From UBA6164 sp964527325 (GTDB lineage: Bacteria; Patescibacteriota; Gracilibacteria; BD1-5; UBA6164): a DNA stretch of 64,000 nucleotides. The stretch is taken from positions 1-64,000 of the forward strand of contig CAZGNU010000001.1 in NCBI GenBank assembly GCA_964527325.1, in the 5' to 3' direction. How positions within the stretch are numbered: position 1 is the stretch's first letter; each line of letters begins with the position of its first letter. The translations under genes were made by a program, and so were the position numbers. A model generated the notes under the pieces. It was not told the origin of the DNA and ran no database searches. It saw only the letters and a program-made list of their open reading frames with translations. Shown in pieces: positions 10,811 through 21,973 of this stretch.

Positions 10811-10845
10811 TATAATAGTTAATAAGTATTAACTATTATTTTTTT
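10811..10845 (+). terminator. hairpin with T run directly before recJ (terminator or attenuator)
   Basis: Arms at 10812-10824 (ataatagttaata) and 10827-10839 form a 13-bp perfect stem with a 2-base loop, followed by a T run that touches the recJ ATG at 10846. A TATAAT at 10811-10816 overlaps the left arm. It can end the upstream gene's transcript, control recJ, or do both. Confidence 0.65.
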
Positions 10846-12612
10846 ATGGATAAGATTAATCAAATTAATAAAATTACAAAAAGTCAGAATGAATTATTTT
10901 CATATTTAAAAAACTATGAAGAAAATAATTTACAAGAATTCTGATGAGATTTATATTTATCTAAAGATTCCTTTAAACAGTGACTTTTAGATAAGGTTTC
11001 AAAGTTTGAAAATATTGTAGGATTCTATTCATATTTAGATAATATTAAGAAAAATAAGGAAAAATTAATTATTTGTTGAGATTATGATGCTGATTGAATA
11101 TGTTCTACAGTATTATTTTCTGATTTTTGTGATTTAAATAATATTGATTATGAAATCTTTATACCAAACAGGGTAGAAGATGGTTACTGATTAAATGAAT
11201 TAAATATTCATAAACTAAGTAATTTTGGTTTATGAGATGACACTAAAGTAAAAAATGTTATATGTTTAGACAATTGAGTCAACCAAGTATGAATTAAAAA
11301 AATATTAGATGATCTAGGTATTAATTTTTTTATTATTGACCATCACCAGGAAGATGAAAAATTAATTGACGAATGAATTAATCAATCTAAATTTCAACTT
11401 AATCCTCACTTAAAAGAAAATTTATGAAAAATATTAGTTAATGAGTCTAATATATCTACATGAATGTTAGCTTTAATGATATGATATTGATACTTCAAAT
11501 ATAAATGAGAAGATGTTTTATCTGAGGAATTTATTAATAAGTGATATGATATGGCTCTAATATCTACTATTACCGATATGATGCCTATGACATGAATAAA
11601 TAGATGATTGATAAAGAATTATAAAAATGAACTTCTGAAACCCTGAAATAGAAAATCCTTAAACCTAATTATTTGAGAGGCTTTACAATCTAATAAGATT
11701 TCTTTTGATCAAGAGGATAATACCTCAAATGATATAGTTAGATTTATCTGATGGCAATTATGACCTATAATTAACTCTTTTTGAAGAATATCTAATGGTG
11801 ATATAATTTATGATCTATTAAAAACATGAGATTTTGAATTATGAAAAATTTACGAGATGAATGATTATAGAAAGAAAATAACATGAACATATAGAAGAAA
11901 AATCGAAGATAATCATTTAGATAACCTTAAAAATAAATCATCATATTTTTTGTATAAGTTTTGAAGTGACTCAGATTATGCTCAATGAATTTTATCAATT
12001 TTATCATGAACAATTTCTAATTGATATAATAAGATTGTTTGAATTTGATATGAAGAAGAGGGAAGTATTAGATACTCTTTTAGATCACCAAACTGATTTA
12101 ATCTGAAGAAACTATTTAAAGCTTCTAACTTTGAATACAAATGACATAAGGAAGCCTGAGTAATAAAAATCAGTAAAGATGAAGAATTAGGTTTAAATAA
12201 CTTTTTATCTGAAGTTCCGATTTTCAAAGAGAATACAACCAAATTTACTAAATTAAATTTACCAATTAAACTTACACCTTCATTAATAAATACAAAAACA
12301 ATAAATATTCTTGATTATTATTGACCTTTTTGAATTTGAAATCCACAACCAAAATTTATTGTTAAATGAGTTTTATTAAAGCAAAAAACTAATTTAAATA
12401 ATTGATATATTTCTTATACTGAACAGTGATATGAAAAAATTAAATTACTAGTAGGAAATAAAGAGATTATGATGTATAATTTTTGATGAAGACTTTCAGT
12501 TGATGATATATTTAAGGCACGAGGTTTTTTATGAACATTAGAAAAACCATTTAATGAATACTCTAATATTCCAGTTTTTATTATTAATAAGATTATAAAT
12601 GAAAAAAAATAA
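10846..12612 (+). CDS. recJ: RecJ-like DHH-family single-strand DNA exonuclease
   Basis: The 588-residue length is normal for RecJ. The metal-binding motif ICGDYDADGICST lies near residues 75-87 and the DHH motif FIIDHHQED near 161-169. FISTITDMMPMTG-like and RFIGWQLGPIINSFGRI segments match motifs III and IV and the DHHA1 region, and the C-terminal part carries GPFGIGNPQP, a hallmark of the OB-like domain of RecJ. The enzyme degrades 5' single strands in recombination and repair. The start follows a hairpin and T run. The gene's 3' end overlaps the next ATG by 14 bases, linking it to a small membrane protein and a prepilin. Confidence 0.94.
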
Positions 12613-13099
12613 TATTATCATATATATTTCTATAACTGTATTTTTACTAAGTAGTATTTTAATACTATGGCTCTTAATAGGTAATAATACTAAAGATTAT
12701 TGATGAAAAAAAGTATTACATAGGACTAATTCAGATTTAGAAGAAAAAATAAAAAGTAAATATTCTGAAGAAGATATAAAAAATGTATCTGCAGATCTGG
12801 AAATTTGAAATCATATGAATATTACAATGGAAGAGATATTGACATATTGAACTGATAATGGTGAAATATTATGATTTTTTAAAGAAGAATGATATAATAT
12901 TTTATATTTGTATACATGTATTAATAAGAATAAAATTCTTTTTGAATGTCCTCAAGAATGATTTATTGATTTTGTAGAACAATTTACATCAACCTGAACT
13001 ATTACTCTAGAAAAATGAGTAGATAGTTATTTCGTTAAATGAGATAATAGGTATCAAATTTTAAAAACTAAAACCTGAATAAATTTATTAAGAAAATAA
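12599..13099 (+). CDS. small membrane-anchored protein, 166 aa
   Basis: The product starts with a single membrane helix (IIIYISITVFLLSSILILWLLI) after MKKNN, with no lipobox or clear cleavage site, so it should be an inner-membrane protein with an outer-face domain. Two Cys (YTCINK, FECPQE) are present. It overlaps recJ by 14 bases and ends one base before the next prepilin gene, which suggests a pilus accessory part or pseudopilin lacking the GFTxxE signal. No family is recognised. Confidence 0.75.
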
Positions 13100-13100
13100 A

Positions 13101-14090
13101 ATGATAAAACATAATAAAAAATGATTTACATTAATTGAACTAGTGGTAGTAATACTAATTACTTCTATACTAATGGCAGTATGAAGTTCTTTTTTCAATT
13201 CTATGAAAACAACATCAAGAAATAAATTAATTGTTGCTGAGATTGATAGATTTAATAGTTTATTTGAAAATATAAAATTAACAGATTTATTTATGGAAGA
13301 ATATGAAGATACTGTTGAATATAATCAAGTTAATTCCATGAATAAAGATCAGCTAATAGATTTATATTATTCTGTTTATATTATAAGACCTGTATTAGTT
13401 AATAAATATGATCAACCACCAAAAGTACTAGAACAAACAGATATTTGAAATACAATAAATGAATATAAAGATATAGCAATTTGATTACAACAATGTAAAT
13501 TATTATTTGATATAAATTGAAAAACTATAAGTTGAGAAAATAATAAAACAATTTGTGATGAACCAAATATATGAGATTGATTAATTAATATACAGTGATT
13601 TCTACTTAGTAATGATACGGATATTTTAGTTGAAAAAGAAAACTATTATTTCAATTCAGATAATTATTTTTGAAATAATTTTACTATTACAGATGGGGAT
13701 ACTTTACTTGTAGAGAAATGAATTAAACAAACTGATTTAGCTATATGATGATATCATTATTTTGATTTATTATATGATAGGTTAGATGATTTCTATAACT
13801 GAAGTTTTTTGGTCTACAAAGTTAAAAAATTAAATTGATACATTGAAACTTGAGTTTATGTATGAACATTAACAGATTTTACAAATTTGATAAGAAATAC
13901 ATATATTCCATGAGTTATTAATAATATTGTGTTAGATTCAAGTGATTTAACAACAGATAGGGAAGAAAGAAAAGCATTAGAGATATGACAGTACAATGAT
14001 ATTCAATTTTTATATCATGATCCTGTTGATTTTACTAACAGTTATAAAGAATTACTATTTTTTGGAATAAAAAACAATGAAAAAAATTAA
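13101..14090 (+). CDS. prepilin-like protein, 329 aa
   Basis: It begins MIKHNKKGFTLIELVVVILI, a textbook class III signal with TGA coding the Gly before the cut and Glu5 present. The mature domain is large, about 320 residues, so it is a minor pilin or pseudopilin rather than a bulk subunit. The 3' end overlaps the next gene by 14 bases. The gene follows one base after the small membrane protein, in a recJ-led operon. Confidence 0.9.
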
Positions 14091-14868
14091 CATTATAATT
14101 ACAAAAGAGTTTGGTATTGAGTTATTAGATATATTTCCACTTTTTTCAGAAAGTAAAATAATTACTCAAAAAAGAATTGATAAATACTTATTAGATAATA
14201 CAAGTATTCATTATTTTGAGTACTTAATCATTAAAACATATAATCCGACTTTATTTGATGACTATAAGATTGATATTGAAAGATACAATAATCATATTTA
14301 TTACAAGATTAATATTGAAAATTTTCTGAAACTAGCAATAAAATATAAAGATTTTTATAATATTAAAGATGAGAGTAAAGATAAAAATCCTAAGGTAATT
14401 ATTGATAAGTATATTAAATATTCTAAATCAAGTAAAATAATAAATAAGGATTTATTAAAATATTTAGAAATTTTGTTTTTTACTAATTTATGAGTTGAAA
14501 CTAGAAAAGATAATTGAATTTGAATAATATCATTTAGACCTTATCATAATGTTCGTTTAGAAGAGGACACTACTATAGTTGAAGAGGTAAAAATAATTGA
14601 AAATTTGAATAAGGTTGCATGATTATACCTTTCAGAAAAATGAATTAAAGATATAATTGTTGTATGAGATTCTGTGTTAAACAAGACATCAAACCAGATA
14701 ATTTCTGATTATTGTATATCAAATATGATTAGTATAAAAAAGATAAAAGATATTAATCAATTTAGGTTTAATTTTAAGCCTAAATTATTCATTTTTTCAA
14801 AACATTTATTTAATAAAAACTCAAATAATTTTTTTACATATAAAAAAAATACGATTTTACTAGTTTAA
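14077..14868 (+). CDS. hypothetical protein, 263 aa
   Basis: The start overlaps the prepilin end by 14 bases. The product is soluble, rich in Lys, Ile, Asn and Tyr, without signal or membrane helix. The C-terminal third has an alternating pattern (GIKDIIVVGDSVLNKTSN) that looks like a Rossmann-type strand and turn. A PilM-like or GspL-like cytoplasmic role is possible from position before the VirB2-like and PilN-like genes, but I see no clear actin-fold motif. A strong promoter starts right after it. Confidence 0.75.
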
Positions 14869-14872
14869 AAAT

Positions 14873-14901
14873 TTGTTTTTTTGCAATAAACATAATATAA
14901 T
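14873..14901 (+). promoter_or_regulatory. promoter TTGTTT-17-TATAAT before the VirB2-like gene
   Basis: TTGTTT at 14873-14878 and TATAAT at 14896-14901 are separated by 17 bases. The same arrangement is seen at four other operon starts. Confidence 0.75.
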
Positions 14902-14941
14902 AGTAATGTATTGTATATTTTATTTTATTAATTATTAACAT

Positions 14942-15349
14942 ATGATATTAGCAACATGATTAGACGGAATACTACAAGGTATAAATTTGTATGTATTAAT
15001 GGGTAACTTAATAGCTCTTTGAGGATGAGCATTGTTTATATTTACAATGTTTGTTTTAAATGCAGCTTGATGGGGTGATGAACAAGCACAAAAGAAAAGA
15101 ACAGAAAGTGCAAAAAATTCTATGAAATATATGGTTTTAGCTTTAATTATCGTAGATGTAATATTTGGTATTATTAAATTACTAAATTTAGATGATGCAG
15201 CTGATTCATCAAATTCTACTGTTTCTGAGTATTTTCAAGAATGAGCTGATGCAATAGATTCAGGTAACTATAATATGAAATTAGGAGAAGATAGTAATTC
15301 AGATTACAAAAATTCAAATGGTTGAGATTCACTTAATTTCTGAGAATAA
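14942..15349 (+). CDS. VirB2/TrbC-like type IV secretion pilin
   Basis: The 135-residue protein has two membrane helices, about residues 12-40 (LYVLMGNLIALGG..FTMFVL) and 61-79 (YMVLALIIVDVIFGIIKLL). They are separated by a charged loop (WGDEQAQKKRTESAKNSMK), the hairpin layout of VirB2 pilins. The acidic, Asn/Ser-rich tail after the second helix is unusual. VirB2 proteins polymerise into the conjugative pilus. There is no long cleavable leader, so the assignment rests on topology and on the VirB4 and VirD4-like genes elsewhere in the window. It has its own promoter and is followed 9 bases later by a PilN-like gene. Confidence 0.65.
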
Positions 15350-15358
15350 AAAATTTTT

Positions 15359-16168
15359 ATGAAAAAAATAGATATCATATTAAATGCTTTTAGATTCTCA
15401 CCTAAACAGGTGGGGTATTTATTAGTTATTGTATGATTAATATGACTATCTTGGTTTGTTGAGGAATCAATAGTTGCTTATGAACCAATAAATAAAGAAT
15501 TAGAAAAGGTTAAATCACAAAAACAAGCTGAGAATGAACAATATAATTATGTTGAAGATATATTAGCTGAGCATTATGATAATTTAGAAAAATTCAAATC
15601 TATAAAAGCTCCAGATTTATTTGGATTACAAGAAGAAATAGAAGGACTTATTCCTAGATGAATATCAATTGAAGAAACAAAATTAGATTGAGAAGAGTTT
15701 ATGATTAGAGGATTATCACCAAATTTAAGAACTGTAGATTTTTTAGTTTCTATACTTAATACCTATAATGATTATTATGGTGGATTTAAGTGAGAAATAG
15801 TTTTGGAAAGTGTTAATAAAAAAGACACAATGCAAAATTTTAGAATAAAATGAGAGATTGATTCAGAAAAAATAGTAAATAAAATATACAGCAATGATAT
15901 TGACTGAGACTGAGTTGTTGATTCGATAGTTGAAGAAGTAATTAATACTTCATGAGTTAAACAAAAAAGATCGATTGTTAATGATTATTGTCCATTTACA
16001 CCTTCATTTAATATAGTTATTTGAAAATTGATTGAATCAAATCCTGCATTAGTTCAAAGTTATCCGTATTATGATGAAAATTACAAAAAGTGATTCTTTG
16101 ATTTTAATTATGAAACATGATGTTTAAGATCATGAGACACTGAATTAGAATTTAAAAATGAGGAATAA
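15359..16168 (+). CDS. PilN-like pilus alignment protein
   Basis: The 269-residue product has a short cytoplasmic start, one membrane helix at about 19-34 (GYLLVIVGLIGLSWFV), a charged coiled-coil segment at about 45-80, and a PilN/GspL-like C-terminal fold suggested by IPRGISIEETKLDGEEFMIRG and the later RTVDFLVSILN. Proteins of this type link the cytoplasmic ATPase platform to the pilus at the inner membrane. An Asp-rich DIDGDGVVDS loop near residue 180 could bind calcium. The stop codon is inside the loop of a terminator. Confidence 0.7.
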
Positions 16169-16190
16169 TAATCCTCATTTTTTATTTTTT
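16154..16190 (+). terminator. terminator containing the stop of the PilN-like gene
   Basis: Arms aaaaatgagga (16154-16164) and tcctcattttt (16172-16182) form an 11-bp stem with a 7-base loop and a following T-rich run. The TAA at 16166-16168 is in the loop. Confidence 0.85.
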
Positions 16191-16207
16191 CAATTTATCT
16201 TCCGAAC

Positions 16208-16220
16208 TGTTTCTTAGTAG
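16208..16220 (+). promoter_or_regulatory. conserved TGTTTCTTAGTAG element before primase gene
   Basis: TGTTTCTTAGTAG starts 47 bases before the ATG at 16255. TATTAT follows about 25 bases after TGTTTC. Confidence 0.65.
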
Positions 16221-16254
16221 CTAGTTTGTATTTTACAATATTATATAAAAATAT

Positions 16255-17511
16255 ATGTATACAAAACTAGATGCAAGTACTATAAATCAAGAACCAATTG
16301 AAAATATATTAAGTGTTCTGGAAGCAAGAGGGGAATTACAATTAGATACTCAAGGTAATTCTACTAAAATTTCATTAGATTGACATTTTTCAACTAAGTA
16401 TAGATTCGATAGAAGAAAAAACTTAGTTTGATCATTTGATATTCCAATGCCGAGTTGAAAGCCTTTTAATTTTATTAAGTCTTTTTATTTTAGTGATTTA
16501 TGAGATAAAGAAGCAATTGCAGAGACTTTTAAATGGTTCAAAAAATATTATTGAATAAATGATGAATACTCTTGAGATTTAAAAATGAATGATGAGTATT
16601 TAAAGGAGATAAATAAAAGGGCTGAGCAAAACAGAATTAAAAAGGAAAAACAAGAAAGAGCTATGTTAGCAAGAAGAAAAACATTTTGAATTAGTTTTGA
16701 TAAGCTAAAAATGTTTTATTCAGACAAAGTTTTAGACTATTTTGAATGAAGATGAATTTCAAAAAAAACTTTAGAAAGAAATAATGCAAGAACTTGAGTA
16801 GTATTGCATAATGCTAAAACCTATAAAAATAGACTTTTTCTTCCTAGTAAAGTAGGTGCAAATATGGTATGAATTAAAATGAGGAATATTTATGCGAAAG
16901 GTGATGAACTAAAATCACAAAATATGGTAGATAGTTGACCATGACTGCTGTATAACGAAGAGGATATTAAATGACAAGAAACTGTATATTTATCTGAAGG
17001 AGAAATCGATAAAATGTCATTAGACGAAGCAGGAATATATAATAATGTTTGAAATCAAATGTGAGCAAATACTTTTGATGAATCATGGTTTAAAGTATTT
17101 GAAGAAGCTAAAACTATAAATATTTTATATGATTTTGATAAAAATTCACTTGCTTGATTACAATGAGTACTTAAAGTTATGAAATTAATGCCAGAAAAAA
17201 GAATAAAATTTCTAGATCTACCAAAGCTACTTGAAGATAATTATTCTGAAGATAGGGAACACTTATTAGAACACTTCACTGATATTAATGATTTATGGAC
17301 TACACATCTAGCTACATGAAAACCTAATCAAGAATTTAAGGCTGTGATAGATAAGAATTTAGTCGAAAAATCTCCTGAAGAAATCGAAGAAATAGTAAGA
17401 TGATTTAGAAAAGTACATGAAGAAGATAAAAAAAATGAAATATGAACATTTTCATTGAGTTTTAAATCAAAAGTAAAATCTTTAGATGATTTTAAACCAT
17501 TGAGCTTATAA
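16255..17511 (+). CDS. Toprim-domain DNA primase-like protein
   Basis: The 418-residue product carries a DnaG-like catalytic core. Residues around 160-215 (YFEGRGISKKTLERNNARTG and the following RLFLPSKVG) match the RNA-polymerase subdomain. The Toprim motif SEGEIDKMSL is near 247-256, with the acidic partner LYDFDKN near 290 and DINDLW near 343. The N-terminus shows no Cys-type zinc finger, and no helicase domain follows, so it resembles a plasmid or phage primase more than a full DnaG. It would make RNA primers for replication. It is a single-gene unit with the TGTTTCTTAGTA element. Confidence 0.85.
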
Positions 17512-17569
17512 TTTTGAATATGTGTTTTTATATATATAATATAACTATAAAGTATAACAATATTTAATT

Positions 17570-18016
17570 ATGATAGATTTTATAAATACTAAAATATTTA
17601 AATTTTTGATACTTCCACTTACATTTGTGGGAGTATCTTTATTCATGTGATTTTTATTTGGAATTACAAATTCTGCAATCGATATGTCTCAATCATATTG
17701 ATATCTTATACTATATGTATTGATTTTTGCTTTCTGAGAGGAAGTAATTTTTAGATATATCATTCAATGATGATTATGGTCTTTAGTTCAAAAAAATACT
17801 AAAGATAAGGCAAAACTAAAGTATCTTTGGATTATGCCTATTTTGTTTTCTTCGTTCCTATTTACATTATTACATTTAAATCCATGATTTAGTATCCTAT
17901 TTCTTTCTTTTTTCTTATGAATAGTGTATAATTATTATAATAGTATAATATTGAATATTTATATTCATATGCTAAATAATTTCATAGCATTAACTTTACT
18001 GTATTTTTACCTTTAG
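17570..18016 (+). CDS. CPBP-family (CAAX-type) membrane protease
   Basis: This short 148-residue protein has four hydrophobic segments and the three family motifs: GEEVIFRYIIQG (EExxxR), LLHLNPGF (FxxxH type) and HMLNNF (HxxxN/D). Family members are intramembrane glutamic proteases that trim membrane proteins or process peptides. It begins 6 bases before the VirD4-like gene, so it may process a secretion or pilus substrate. It is shorter than most CPBP proteins but holds the whole catalytic core. Confidence 0.88.
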
Positions 18017-18021
18017 CAAAA

Positions 18022-20499
18022 ATGATAAGATATTTTAAAATATCTGTAAATCCATACATTTATGGTATGGAGGAGACTCAAAGAAAGTCAGAAGATGAAT
18101 TACTTAATAGAATTTCATCTATTTTTGCTTTGTGAAATTGATTAAATGCAGTAAAACCTCATGCTTTATGAATATTAAATCCAATCTTAGAATGAATTAG
18201 CTTTGAATATAAATGACAGTTTAATTCTCTTGTATTTTATATTAATACCAGTATTCATGACTTATCTACTGTTACATCATTTGTCCAAAGTATTTTTCCA
18301 GTTTCCACAGTAACAGAAGTTAAATTTGAAAACGATTTAGTTCTAAATAAAATTATAAAATTTGATTGAAATAATTTTCTATTAAACACAAATTACAATA
18401 TTTCTAAGAACTCAGTAGTATTTAGTAGTAATGAAATTTCAAGTATTATTACATCAAAATCAAAAAAAATTGATATATTTCATTCTATTTTAAATTTACT
18501 ATCTTGATTGAAGGATTGATATTTTTCTCGTTATCAGATTACTATTGTTCCTGCTAATGATTACTGGAAAGAAAAAATAAAAAAGAGAGATTTATGAATT
18601 CAAAATTATAAAGAAAAAAAGTGAGTATTTAATAATAAAGAAGAAAAAAAACAATCTGCTTCACTTGATAGAAATATCTTAGAGTCAATATGAAGAGATA
18701 AGTGAAATTCTTCAAAATGATATTTTATTATTCTTAGGTATTTCTTTTTAGGTAAGGATCAACAAATATTAGATTCTAAAAATAATTGAATAAAGGACAT
18801 ACTTAAATGATTATCATTTGATAAAACAAAAATTGAATTTATTAATGAAAAAAACTATTTCCTTGATAATTATTATAAATCAATACTTCATCCTGTAGCT
18901 CTTTCAAAGTGAAGTTTAATGTATGATAATGAGTTAAATACTATTATTCATCCTGCAATTCCCAATAACATAAAAATACCTAATATTGATACACAATTAT
19001 TTCAAAAATTACCAATTCCTTCTGATATAATTGTAAGTAAAAATAATTTATCAAAAGATGATATTGTATATTGAGTAAATGATTATGGATGACATGAGAA
19101 TTTATTTACTCTGAATAATGATGCTAGATTTCGTCATATATATGCTTTATGAAAATCATGAGTATGAAAATCTACATTATTACATACATCTATAATGCAA
19201 GATATATATAATAATAATTGAGTTTGTGTCATAGATCCTCATGGTGATTTGATAGATGATATTATGGAACACTTTCCTGATCCAAGAAATCCAAAATATA
19301 AAGATAGATATAAAGATCTTATTTACATTGATTTTTGAGATCCTGAAAATTCTGTTTGATTAAATATATTAGAAGCAGATGATGAATTTGAAGAGACTAA
19401 GGTTGTAAATAACCTTATATCAATGCTTAAAAAGATGTTTCCTGATTCAGGTGATTCTATGTGACCTTACTTTGAAGATTATGTAAGAAGTGCATGTAGG
19501 ACTGTTATGAAGGCAAAACATCTATATAAGCCAACATTGAATGATATAATAAGATTACTTCAGTCAGAAGAATATAGAGCTCATACAGTTTCTTATTTTG
19601 ACCATGAGAAAGACCTAGACTTAATTAATTTTTGGATAGATCATGAAAATCAAACATGAGAAGAAAGTCAATCTCAAAATAAAGATGAAATAGTACCTCA
19701 TATAAGAACCAAATTTAATCAATTCTTATCAAATAAGTATGTAAAAAATGTTACTTGACAAGAAGATTCTACTGTAAATTTCTTTGATGCAATGAATACT
19801 AATAAAATAATATTAGTTAAATTATCTAAGTGACAGATAGGGGAAGAAAATATGGTAACTTTATGATTAATCTTAATAACAAAGTTACTAAATGATGTTT
19901 TTAAAAGAGCAAATTTACATAAAGATGAAAGACCACCATTTTTCTTATATGTTGATGAATTTCAAAACTTTATTACAAAAGAGTTTGAAAATATATTATC
20001 AGAAGCTCGTAAATATAATTTCTGAATGACTGTTGCTAACCAATACTTAGGGCAATTAGTAGAAAAAAGAACAAAAGATGATAGTGTAATGAAATCTGTT
20101 ATCGGTAATGCTTGAACTTTTGTAGCATTTAAAGTAGGTTCTGATGATGTACAAAAACTTGAAGAACATTACTGAAATAAACAATTATTACCAAGAGAAG
20201 CATTTTCAAATATTGAAAAATACTATGCATATGTTCAAACTTGATGAAGTTCTCAAGTATTAAGGACTTTGCCACCTTTTACTATCAAAACAGTAATGTC
20301 AGATAAACCTAAGATTTTAAAAAGAGATAAACAGTGAAAAATTATAAGAAATACAAAAAATTGAAAAAAATGAGTGATCGATAGGGAAGTAATTAACCAA
20401 ATTATTCAAGAATCTAAAGATAAATATACTCGTCCAAGTAGCATTATTGATGAACATGATGCACTTTTCGTTAAATATTTTTCTGAAGATTCAGAATAA
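18022..20499 (+). CDS. VirD4/TraG-like type IV secretion ATPase
   Basis: The 825-residue ATPase has a long N-terminal region (about 370 residues) without an obvious membrane helix pair. It then has Walker A GKSGVGKST near residue 376, the strand CVIDPHGDLIDD, Walker B FFLYVDEFQNF near 640, the sensor EARKYNFGMTVANQYLGQL, and the arginine-region VIGNAGTFVAFKVG. This is the DUF87/TraG layout of conjugative coupling proteins that feed DNA or protein to a type IV secretion channel. The second such gene at 41815 shares these motifs but has a different N-terminus and tail. It is probably cotranscribed with the CPBP protease gene. Confidence 0.9.
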
Positions 20500-20510
20500 T
20501 GAAAAAAAAT

Positions 20511-20539
20511 TTGTTATACTTTTAATTACTTAGTATAAT
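20511..20539 (+). promoter_or_regulatory. promoter TTGTTA-17-TATAAT of the major pilin gene
   Basis: TTGTTA at 20511-20516 and TATAAT at 20534-20539 are 17 bases apart. The leader of about 45 bases contains a small hairpin with arms gaaag/ctttc. Confidence 0.8.
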
Positions 20540-20590
20540 AACAATGAAAGTATAAACTTTCTTACTTTATATTTATAAATTTTGTTTTTT

Positions 20591-21298
20591 ATGAGAAGGT
20601 GATCAAAAAAAGGTTTTACATTAATTGAATTAATTATTTCAATTACTGTTCTTGCAATTCTAGGTTGAGGTTCGTTTTTAGTATTCTCACCAATGTTGAA
20701 TAATGCAACTTATTCTAATGATAATACATTATATAATCAAGCTGCACAACAAACTGATAGAATATTTGTTAAAGATTTTGCTTATGATGGTACTACTAAT
20801 AGTGACCATAAAGTTAGATTTAATTTAAATGAAGGTTCATTTGATGTATGAACAATTGATTCATCTGATAGTTCAGATTTAACATATGCTGAAGCATGAC
20901 AAGTTTTTGCTGATGCAATGTGACCTGCTTTAGGTTTAACTGCAGGGGAATTTGATGTACAAGTATGTGATAGAGATGCGACAGATGCTACTATTGATGC
21001 AGTACTAAACACTAAAACAACTAGTAAATATTATGAATTAGTTATATTTACAGATGAAAATGCTACAGGTACTGACTGTACTGGTACTATAACAGCAGGT
21101 ACAACTCAAATTGCTGGTTATACATTCAGATATAAAAATGCTAAATTAGTTTGAGAATCAACTGATTATGATTCTGATGTTAAATTAGATCAATGAGCAA
21201 GAGTTTCATCTACTGCAAACAACACTGCTTGAGAAAATGTTAAATGAATTTTTAAAACTATTAACTCTACATTAGCAGTTACTAATAAATGATATTAA
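20591..21298 (+). CDS. major type IV prepilin candidate
   Basis: The 235-residue product starts MRRGSKKGFTLIELIISITV, with Gly before the cut (GGT here, not TGA) and Glu5. The mature part is rich in Ala, Thr, Asp and Gly, more balanced in composition than its neighbours, and has two Cys pairs (QVCDRD, TDCTG). A strong promoter, a structured leader and its own strong terminator mark it as a separately and highly expressed gene. That fits the main subunit of the fibre. Its GC content is a little higher than that of the surrounding genes, in keeping with high expression. Confidence 0.88.
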
Positions 21299-21312
21299 AA
21301 AAAATATTTATG

Positions 21313-21340
21313 AGGAGTAGTTTTCTACTCCTTTTTTTTA
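21313..21340 (+). terminator. strong terminator after the major pilin gene
   Basis: Arms aggagtag (21313-21320) and ctactcct (21325-21332) with a tttt loop are followed by eight T residues. It separates the pilin from the pilB operon. Confidence 0.92.
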
Positions 21341-21350
21341 ATTATAATGT

Positions 21351-21935
21351 ATGAAGATAAAAAATAATAAATGATTCAGTATTATTGAAGTTGTTATTGC
21401 TATGAGCCTTTTTGTAATATTTATTACATGAAGGTTTATTATTGATAATAATTCTCTACAAGCTTATGTAGACTCTGTTAAAACTAATAACTTAGAATTA
21501 ATCACAAATGATTTATATGCATATATGTATTCATATAAGAAAACCTATTGAACAAGCGATTTTATAACTTTAATAACTCAGTGAGATAGTGATAATAACT
21601 GTAATTGAAATGACTTTAATTCAAATTGAAATTTAACAGATGAAATAGATGAATATTGTTTCTTTTATCCATATCTTTCCTGAAGTTTAATTAAATTTAA
21701 TCAGTGAATAGTAAATGATAATAATGCATTACTAAATGATGTATATTTATTAGATAATAACAATTGAGGGTATGATTGACTAAGTTATAGGAGTCTTTTC
21801 TGACAAAAAGACAAAGTATTAACTATATGATTAAAGGAAGATTTTATAAATAGTGATAAATATAGTGGCTATATTTGAATTTTTGATACTAATATGTTAA
21901 AATATATTTATAAACAAAATGTGGTGTTCGAATAG
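21351..21935 (+). CDS. minor prepilin/pseudopilin, 194 aa
   Basis: It begins MKIKNNKGFSIIEVVIAMSL, with TGA coding the Gly before the cut and Glu5 present; Ser replaces the usual Thr2. The helix of about 18 residues is followed by a polar domain with Cys in NNCNGNDF and EYCFFYP. It lies just after the major pilin terminator and 38 bases before pilB, so it is the first gene of the assembly operon, where minor pilins that initiate the fibre are usual. Confidence 0.87.
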
Positions 21936-21973
21936 CTTTTTATATATATTATAAGAATAAAAAAGATCTGAGT

